Positions 1 through 5,578 of a stretch of DNA of 8,603 nt are shown here, one piece after another. The stretch spans positions 1 through 8,603 of the forward strand of contig CAYZUC010000113.1 in NCBI GenBank assembly GCA_964481705.1, given 5' to 3'. Each line of letters starts with the position of its first letter. The first letter of the stretch is position 1. Source of the DNA: CAYZUC01 sp964481705 (GTDB lineage: Bacteria > Bacillota > Clostridia > Lachnospirales > Lachnospiraceae). The notes beneath the pieces are model-generated. The model worked only from the letters and a program-made list of their open reading frames with translations. It was not told where the DNA came from and did no database searches. A program made the position numbers and the translations under genes.

Positions 1-1431
1 GTCAATTAGGAAATGCAAACGTGCACGGATTTCCTTTAGTACCTGTTTACCAATCAGCGCCTGCTGTGGAGTAAGCTTCAACTCATCCATGAACTGTGTA
101 AGCTGTCCAATCGACATAGAAGTCACTTCATAGATATTCTTATCCTGAATCGTAACTGCCAGGGATGTCTTCTTCAAGCGCATTCCATTGCATTCTTTAC
201 AAGGAGTAATTCGCATATAAGTCTCATACTCCTGCTTCATGCTGTCTGAGCCAGTCTCACGATACCGTCTCTCCATATTTCGTATCAGACCTTCAAAGGC
301 AACATCATAGATCCCTTCACCGCGCTGTCCACGATAGTGAACCTTAACCTCTACACCATTGGTTCCGTGAATCAACATCTCACGAATATCATCCGGCAGC
401 TCCTCATAAGGAGTATCCATGCTGAATTCATAACGTTTCGACAGGGCCTTTAATACCGCATACGTATAACTGGAAGGATCGTTCGAGGAAGACCATCCGG
501 TACAACTGATAGCCCCTTGATTCAGGCTAAGACTCATATCCGGAACCATCAGCTCCTCATCAAATTCCATCCGGAAACCAAGTCCGGAGCATACAGGACA
601 AGCTCCAAAGGGATTATTAAAGGAAAAGCTTCTGGGTTCTATCTCGTCGATACTAATCCCGCAATCGGGGCAGGAAAAGCTCTGACTGAAGTTCATCGTC
701 TCTCCTCCTACCACATCCACAAGCAGAAGACCATCTGCTATCTCCAAAACATTTTCAACTGATTCGGTAAGACGCTTTGTAATGCCTTCCTTAATCACAA
801 TACGATCCACTATGATCTCGATATTGTGTTTAATATTCTTATCGAGCTTAATTTCTTCCGAAAGCTCATACAGATTACCATCTACACGAACACGAACATA
901 ACCGCTTCTCTTTGCTCTCTCCAAAACCTTTTCGTGTTCTCCCTTGCGTCCACGTACTACTGGCGCCAGAAGCTGTATTCTTGTACCTTCCGGTAATTCC
1001 ATAATCTGATCGACCATCTGATCAACGCTTTGTCTCTCAATTACACGTCCACACTTGGGGCAGTGTGGTACACCAATACGAGCATATAACAGTCGAAAAT
1101 AATCATAAATCTCTGTTACGGTACCTACTGTAGATCTGGGGTTACGGTTTGTTGATTTTTGATCAATGGAGATGGCTGGGGAAAGCCCTTCTATCAATTC
1201 AACATTAGGCTTTTCCATCTGTCCGAGGAATTGTCTCGCATAAGAAGAGATCGACTCCATATAGCGTCTCTGTCCCTCAGCATAAATCGTATCAAAAGCC
1301 AATGAGGATTTGCCGGAACCACTTAAGCCCGTCATGACGACCAGCTTGTTTCTTGGAATATCAATATCGATGTTCTTCAGATTGTGTTCCTTCGCACCTC
1401 TTATTTTAATGTAATCATTATTCTTTTCCAT
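1..1431 (-). CDS. uvrA: UvrABC excinuclease subunit A, N-terminal half (3' end beyond window)
   Basis: UvrA is the ABC-type ATPase that dimerises, scans DNA for bulky lesions and loads UvrB in nucleotide excision repair in the cytoplasm. My translation gives 477 codons, open at the left edge. The family is about 940 residues, so roughly half is present. Visible are the first Walker A (GLSGSGKS, residues 35-42), the following AEGQRRYMES segment, a CPKC pair near 124-127, and the zinc-finger cysteines C254, C257, C278 and C281 around the FSFNNPFGACPVC block. A further CKEC lies at 411-414. The window ends just before the expected first ABC signature (LSGGE). The ATG at 1429-1431 gives the usual UvrA N terminus. 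It lies inside the end of the glycosyltransferase gene (14-base overlap) and has only a weak Shine-Dalgarno (GGTAGAAAAG), so translation is probably coupled. Nothing looks broken in the visible part. Confidence 0.97.
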   Translation of the reverse strand, partial: MEKNNDYIKIRGAKEHNLKNIDIDIPRNKLVVMTGLSGSGKSSLAFDTIYAEGQRRYMESISSYARQFLGQMEKPNVELIEGLSPAISIDQKSTNRNPRSTVGTVTEIYDYFRLLYARIGVPHCPKCGRVIERQSVDQMVDQIMELPEGTRIQLLAPVVRGRKGEHEKVLERAKRSGYVRVRVDGNLYELSEEIKLDKNIKHNIEIIVDRIVIKEGITKRLTESVENVLEIADGLLLVDVVGGETMNFSQSFSCPDCGISIDEIEPRSFSFNNPFGACPVCSGLGFRMEFDEELMVPDMSLSLNQGAISCTGWSSSNDPSSYTYAVLKALSKRYEFSMDTPYEELPDDIREMLIHGTNGVEVKVHYRGQRGEGIYDVAFEGLIRNMERRYRETGSDSMKQEYETYMRITPCKECNGMRLKKTSLAVTIQDKNIYEVTSMSIGQLTQFMDELKLTPQQALIGKQVLKEIRARLHFLID

Positions 1432-2185
1432 ACTTTTCTACCATTTTTGCAGTCTTTTCAACGCTCCATTTCTCAACGGTAACGTTCTTCTGTTTCTTAC
1501 CACGTTTCATAAGACCAAATAATTGTTGAATATACTCCAGTGTGACCTTGGATGACAGCTTGGATTCGCCCGTCGGTCTAGACTGGAATTGATAAGGAAT
1601 CTCAATTACACTTTGATACGTTGACATCGCAAGTACCTCAACCATAATCTTCCATCCAATCGGCTGCAGGTCTGCATCCTTAATTGCTTCTTTCTTAAAC
1701 ATGAACAAACCACTTGTAGGATCGGTGATCTTACGAAGACTGGGGAGCAGTATCTTGCCAATATATCGAGCCGTACCAGACACAAACTTACGATACAGAT
1801 TCAGTCCTCCGTCACTTCCACCCGGGATAAAGCGGCTCGGTACACAGAAGTCTGCGCCGCTCTCAAGTGCTGCATACATAGGTCGAAGGATCTTGGGTGG
1901 ATGCTGAAGGTCTGCGTCCATAACTGCAAGATAATCACCCTCCGCAATACGAAATCCACGGATTACAGCAGTAGCCAGACCCTTTTCCTTCGTGCGGTGT
2001 TCCATCCGTACATGGGAATTCTCCTTCATAATCTTCTCTATGACCTGAGGGGTATCATCTGTACTATCATCTACAAAAACGATTTCATAATCCAAACCCT
2101 CTAAGGATTCCCCTATTTGCTTCACCAGATTTCCAACATTGCCTCTTTCATTAAAGGATGGTACGACGATCGATATCTTACTCAT
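1418..2185 (-). CDS. GT2 glycosyltransferase, dolichol-phosphate mannosyltransferase (DPM1)-like
   Basis: This 255-residue protein has a complete GT-A fold of the GT2 family. It has an N-terminal nucleotide-sugar strand (SIVVPSFNE, 5-13), the EIVFVDDSTDDT block (34-45), the metal-binding DADLQHPP motif (90-97), the acceptor-side DPTSGLFMF stretch (155-163), and the R-x-x-GESK segment (203-209) typical of polyprenyl-phosphate sugar synthases. The family moves a sugar from a nucleotide donor to a polyprenyl phosphate on the cytoplasmic face of the membrane. The actual sugar cannot be read from the sequence. No C-terminal membrane helices are present, unlike GtrB-type relatives. The tail after 227 is Lys/Glu-rich, so the enzyme is soluble or peripheral. 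Its start has a good SD (AGGAG, 8 bases upstream). It sits 36 bases after uvrB and overlaps uvrA, an odd place for a glycosyltransferase. A role in repair is not implied by any motif. Confidence 0.9.
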   Translation of the reverse strand: MSKISIVVPSFNERGNVGNLVKQIGESLEGLDYEIVFVDDSTDDTPQVIEKIMKENSHVRMEHRTKEKGLATAVIRGFRIAEGDYLAVMDADLQHPPKILRPMYAALESGADFCVPSRFIPGGSDGGLNLYRKFVSGTARYIGKILLPSLRKITDPTSGLFMFKKEAIKDADLQPIGWKIMVEVLAMSTYQSVIEIPYQFQSRPTGESKLSSKVTLEYIQQLFGLMKRGKKQKNVTVEKWSVEKTAKMVEKYGKE

Positions 2186-2193
2186 TTTCTCTT

Positions 2194-2198
2194 CTCCT
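2194..2198 (-). promoter_or_regulatory. Ribosome binding site of the glycosyltransferase gene
   Basis: AGGAG within TAAGGAGA lies 8 bases upstream of the ATG at 2183-2185, in the 36-base gap after uvrB. It supports this start codon and shows that the gene has its own translation initiation, in contrast to the following uvrA. Confidence 0.8.
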
Positions 2199-2221
2199 TA
2201 TCATCTCCAAAAGCTTGTCTG

Positions 2222-4201
2222 TCATTCACTCAAACTCTTTTTGAGCATTATCATTTTATCTCTTAATTCTGCTGCCGCCTCAAAATTAAGTTCTGCAGCG
2301 GCCTTCTGCATCTTTTTCTGTACTTCGGTGATCAGCTTCTCAATCTCTTTCTTATCCATAGATTCCGGATCTTTTGCAAATTCATACTCCTGCTTTGCAA
2401 CAGCCTTAGAGATACTGATGAGATCACGAACAGACTTCTTGATTGTCTGCGGGGTAATGCCATGCGCTTCGTTATACTCGCTCTGTATCTTTCTCCTACG
2501 GGTAGTCTCGTCAATCGCCATCCTCATAGAGTCCGTCACACGATCTGCATACATCACAACATGTCCCTCGGAATTACGGGCAGCTCTTCCTACCGTCTGA
2601 ATCAAAGACGTCGCTGACCTTAAGAAGCCTTCCTTATCTGCATCTAAGATCGCAACCAAAGCTATCTCCGGAATATCCAGTCCTTCACGCAGCAGGTTAA
2701 TACCAACCAATACGTCAAAAACGTCCAATCGCATATCACGTATAATCTCGGCCCGCTCAAAGGTATCAATGTCAGAATGCAGATACTTAACCCGCACACC
2801 AACTTCACGCATATACTCAGTCAGATCCTCAGCCATACGCTTTGTCAACGTTGTAACGAGTATCTTATTGCCCTTTTCCGTCTCTTTGTTAATCTCACTA
2901 ATAAGATCGTCAATCTGACCCTCTACCGGTCGAACTTCAATCTCCGGATCCAAAAGTCCGGTTGGGCGAATAATCTGTTCTGTTCTCATAAGCTCATGCT
3001 CAGCTTCATAATCAGACGGAGTTGCCGAAACAAACATCATCTGGTTGATTTTACTCTCAAACTCTGAAAAATTCAAGGGGCGGTTATCCTTGGCGGACGG
3101 AAGACGAAAGCCAAAATCAACCAGCGTCTCCTTACGTGACTGGTCACCATGATACATACCACGTATCTGAGGAATCGTAATATGGGACTCATCTACAATT
3201 ATCAGAAAATCATCCGGAAAGAAATCCATCAAAGTATGCGGTGTTGCTCCAGCGGGCATACCATTCATATGTCTCGAATAATTCTCAATTCCGGAACAAA
3301 ATCCCGTCTCACGAAGCATCTCAATATCAAAATTCGTTCTCTCGGATATCCTCTGGGCCTCAAGCAGCTTATCCTCTGATTTAAAGAAACGGACTCTATC
3401 CTCCATTTCCTCCTCAATTGCAGTCGCTGCAAGCTCAATCTTTTCTTTGGGTACTACATAATGTGATGCCGGAAAAATCGCCGCAAATTCGAGAATGGCT
3501 TTTCCATTACCGGTCAATACATCAATCTCTGTTATCCGGTCTATTTCATCGCCGAAAAACTCAATTCGTATCGCTGTATCATTTGACTCTGCAGGAAATA
3601 CTTCGAGAACATCTCCTCTTACTCGAAAGGTACAACGCTTAAAGTCCATTTCAGCTCGATCATATCGGATATTAATAAGCTCTCGAATGATATCGTCTCT
3701 ATCCTTTTCCATCCCCGGTCTGAGATATACGATCATCTCCTGATAATCCTCCGGACTTCCCAATCCATATATACAGGAAACGCTAGATACTACAATCACA
3801 TCACGGCGTTCTGTAAGTGAAGCTGTTGCAGATAATCTCAGCTTATCAATATTCTCATTGATGGAGGAATCTTTTTCTATATAAGTATCGGTCGAAGGGA
3901 TATATGCCTCCGGCTGAAAATAATCGTAGTATGAAACAAAATACTCTACTGCATTCTCGGGAAAAAACTCTTTAAACTCACTGTAGAGCTGACCTGCAAG
4001 GGTCTTATTATGAGCAATGATTAAAGTCGGTACATTAAGCTGGGCAATCACATTGGCCATGGTAAATGTCTTGCCGGATCCGGTGACACCCAACAGAGTC
4101 TCAAATTGATTCCCTTCCTGAAAACCCTTCACTAATTCCGATATTGCTTCCGGTTGATCACCCGTCGGCTGATATTCGGAATGCAGTACAAAATGATCCA
4201 T
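2222..4201 (-). CDS. uvrB: UvrABC excinuclease subunit B (DNA damage-verifying helicase)
   Basis: UvrB receives damaged DNA from UvrA, verifies the lesion by threading one strand behind its beta-hairpin, and recruits UvrC for dual incision. The 659-residue length is normal. In order: Walker A GVTGSGKT (38-45); beta-hairpin YYDYFQPEAY (91-100); the UvrA-interaction region after about 150; the DEAD-box-like motif II DESH (337-340); motif III SATP (392-395); the second RecA domain with LREGLDIPE (504-512) and motif VI QTVGRAARN (535-543); and a C-terminal UVR helix pair (about 620-657) that contacts UvrC. In the hairpin the fourth aromatic is Phe95, where B. caldotenax and E. coli have Tyr96. 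The start has an excellent SD (GGAGG, 7-base spacer). The gene leads an SOS-type operon with its own promoter and LexA box. Confidence 0.98.
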   Translation of the reverse strand: MDHFVLHSEYQPTGDQPEAISELVKGFQEGNQFETLLGVTGSGKTFTMANVIAQLNVPTLIIAHNKTLAGQLYSEFKEFFPENAVEYFVSYYDYFQPEAYIPSTDTYIEKDSSINENIDKLRLSATASLTERRDVIVVSSVSCIYGLGSPEDYQEMIVYLRPGMEKDRDDIIRELINIRYDRAEMDFKRCTFRVRGDVLEVFPAESNDTAIRIEFFGDEIDRITEIDVLTGNGKAILEFAAIFPASHYVVPKEKIELAATAIEEEMEDRVRFFKSEDKLLEAQRISERTNFDIEMLRETGFCSGIENYSRHMNGMPAGATPHTLMDFFPDDFLIIVDESHITIPQIRGMYHGDQSRKETLVDFGFRLPSAKDNRPLNFSEFESKINQMMFVSATPSDYEAEHELMRTEQIIRPTGLLDPEIEVRPVEGQIDDLISEINKETEKGNKILVTTLTKRMAEDLTEYMREVGVRVKYLHSDIDTFERAEIIRDMRLDVFDVLVGINLLREGLDIPEIALVAILDADKEGFLRSATSLIQTVGRAARNSEGHVVMYADRVTDSMRMAIDETTRRRKIQSEYNEAHGITPQTIKKSVRDLISISKAVAKQEYEFAKDPESMDKKEIEKLITEVQKKMQKAAAELNFEAAAELRDKMIMLKKSLSE

Positions 4202-4208
4202 TGTTCGA

Positions 4209-4213
4209 CCTCC
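4209..4213 (-). promoter_or_regulatory. Ribosome binding site of uvrB
   Basis: GGAGG lies 7 bases upstream of the ATG at 4199-4201. It is near-consensus and fixes the uvrB start, which matches the family's usual N terminus (MDHFVLHSEYQPTGDQPEAI). Confidence 0.88.
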
Positions 4214-4246
4214 GTTCTGCAGCTATCTTCCAACTGTAACTTCGTT

Positions 4247-4275
4247 ATTATAACATATGCACTTCACTTTTGCAA
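4247..4275 (-). promoter_or_regulatory. Sigma-A-type promoter of the uvrB operon
   Basis: On the minus strand a perfect -10 hexamer TATAAT (4252-4247) is preceded by TG at the extended -10 position (TGTTATAAT). It is separated by exactly 17 bases from a -35-like TTGCAA (4275-4270, four of six matches to TTGACA). Transcription should start near 4240, leaving a 5' leader of about 40 bases before uvrB. The weaker -35 is compensated by the extended -10. The -35 overlaps the LexA box, which fits repression. This is read from sequence; no start-site data are available. Confidence 0.82.
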
Positions 4276-4286
4276 ACATTTGTTCG
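4273..4286 (-). promoter_or_regulatory. LexA-binding site (SOS box) of uvrB
   Basis: The minus strand reads CGAACAAATGTTTG. Against the B. subtilis SOS consensus CGAACRNRYGTTYC this matches 13 of 14 positions, and the final G fits the fully palindromic form (GTTCG). The box covers most of the -35 of the uvrB promoter, so bound LexA would block RNA polymerase. DNA damage (RecA-stimulated LexA self-cleavage) would release it. Because the next two genes follow closely, the glycosyltransferase and uvrA should share this control. Confidence 0.88.
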
Positions 4287-4305
4287 TTTCGAATGATAAC
4301 AACGA

Positions 4306-4332
4306 TGCCCGCCGTATATAAATTGGCGGGCA
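4306..4332 (-). terminator. Inverted repeat, likely terminator of the ftsEX operon
   Basis: An 8-bp perfect stem (TGCCCGCC / GGCGGGCA) with an 11-base AT-rich loop lies 25 bases after the stop of the S41 protease gene and 20 bases before the uvrB LexA box. In the minus-strand RNA the tail is TCGTTGTTATC, U-rich but interrupted, so it is a weaker intrinsic terminator than usual. The position between two functional units supports the role. Some read-through into uvrB is possible. Confidence 0.6.
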
Positions 4333-4356
4333 GAGTATCTCATCTATTCTGTTGTA

Positions 4357-5574
4357 TTACTTACTTTTGTTTTCTTTCAAAATTTCCAATGCCTTGTTCA
4401 GCTGATTGTCTGTTTCATCCTTTTTATAGGCTTCTGAATCAAATTCCACTTCAACATCCGGTTCAATACCGATGCCATGAATATTTTGACCGCTCGGTGT
4501 AAAGTACTTGGAGATCGTAAGTTTTATTGCCGTTCCATCATCTAAAGGAATGATTTTTTGAACAATTCCTTTGCCAAAGGTCTTGGTGCCTACCAGAGTT
4601 CCAATTTTGTAATCCTTAATCGCTCCACTTAAGATCTCGGATGCACTGGCACTGTTTCCATCAACCAACACTACCAAAGGTTTCTTAAACTCATTCTTAC
4701 CATCACATCTGTACTTACTGCCTTTTCCGTTCTTATCCTCCGTATAGACAATCATTCCCTTTGGAAGCAGCTGCTCTGAAATGTCAACAACCACATCCAG
4801 ATTGCCGCCCGGGTTTCCACGCAAATCTATAATGAGCGAATCCATTCCCTGGCCTTCAAGGTCTGATAAGGCCTCTTCGAACTGTCTTGTTGTAACATCA
4901 TCAAATTCAGCAATACTAATATACCCCGTATTGTCTTCTTTCATACTGTAATCTACTGTTTCAGCTTCGACTTTTCTCCGGATAAGGTCAAAATCCATGG
5001 ACTTTCCACCACGTACCAGGGTCAAAACCACCTTGGTTCCTTCCATACCCTTTACTTTAGCTACAACCTCTTCCAGTTCTTGTCCCTCTATGGATTCGTG
5101 GTCTACCTCTGTAAGGACATCATCCTTCAAGATACCAGCTTCTATAGCAGGTGAATCCTTAATAGGACGGACGACCGTAATTCGTTTCGTGTCTGGGTCC
5201 TGTGACAGATACATACCTACACCATAAAACGTTCCGGAAGTACTCTCCATCAAATCCTCAAATTCTTCCTTGGTATAATAGGTGGTATAAGGGTCCCCCA
5301 GTGCTTCTAACGCCCCTTTGTAGATTCCCTCCCGCATGGCGTCCTGATCAATGTCATCCAGATAATAGTTATCTACCATTTGTTTGATGGTATCCATTTT
5401 CTTCTGGACATCCTTTGTGATAACAGAACCACTACCTTTCGATGCCGGAATATTTACTCCTTTGACAAATTTGCTGCCATAGACCGGAACCAAAAACAGT
5501 ATGACCGCAATTAAAACTCCCGTCAGCAGACCTGTCACAAAACTTGAATTCTTTTTCATTTTCTTGCCCTTCAT
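4357..5574 (-). CDS. S41 family C-terminal processing peptidase (CtpA/CtpB-like), membrane-anchored
   Basis: This is a serine protease of the Ctp/Prc/tail-specific family that acts outside the membrane, cleaving proteins from or near their C termini. The 405-residue protein has a basic N terminus and one membrane helix (about 12-32, uncleaved anchor). It then has a cap-forming helical segment containing GDPYTTYY (93-100), a PDZ domain (about 110-195), and the peptidase core. Active-site residues by alignment with E. coli Prc (S430/K455/Q459) are S310 in NSASASE, K335 in TFGKGIVQ, and Q339. All are present, so it should be active. No C-terminal peptidoglycan-binding domain follows. The first ATG lies 4 bases after the M23 gene's stop but has a poor SD. 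The ATG at 5557-5559 (residue 6) has AAGGG 7 bases upstream and may be the real start (400 residues). In B. subtilis ctpB also follows ftsEX. The substrate here is unknown. Confidence 0.93.
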   Translation of the reverse strand: MKGKKMKKNSSFVTGLLTGVLIAVILFLVPVYGSKFVKGVNIPASKGSGSVITKDVQKKMDTIKQMVDNYYLDDIDQDAMREGIYKGALEALGDPYTTYYTKEEFEDLMESTSGTFYGVGMYLSQDPDTKRITVVRPIKDSPAIEAGILKDDVLTEVDHESIEGQELEEVVAKVKGMEGTKVVLTLVRGGKSMDFDLIRRKVEAETVDYSMKEDNTGYISIAEFDDVTTRQFEEALSDLEGQGMDSLIIDLRGNPGGNLDVVVDISEQLLPKGMIVYTEDKNGKGSKYRCDGKNEFKKPLVVLVDGNSASASEILSGAIKDYKIGTLVGTKTFGKGIVQKIIPLDDGTAIKLTISKYFTPSGQNIHGIGIEPDVEVEFDSEAYKKDETDNQLNKALEILKENKSK

Positions 5575-5578
5575 TTTC

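Noticed and set aside
517..762. Plus-strand 81-codon frame opposite uvrA
   Set aside because: It lies wholly within the conserved zinc-finger region of uvrA read on the other strand.
2139..2600. Plus-strand 153-codon open frame opposite the uvrB 3' end
   Set aside because: Antisense shadow of conserved UvrB C-terminal codons; Ser/Leu-rich without family resemblance.
4202..4207. Second LexA half-site (CGAACA on the minus strand) at the uvrB start codon
   Set aside because: No matching GTTYG half follows at the right spacing, so it is not a usable operator.
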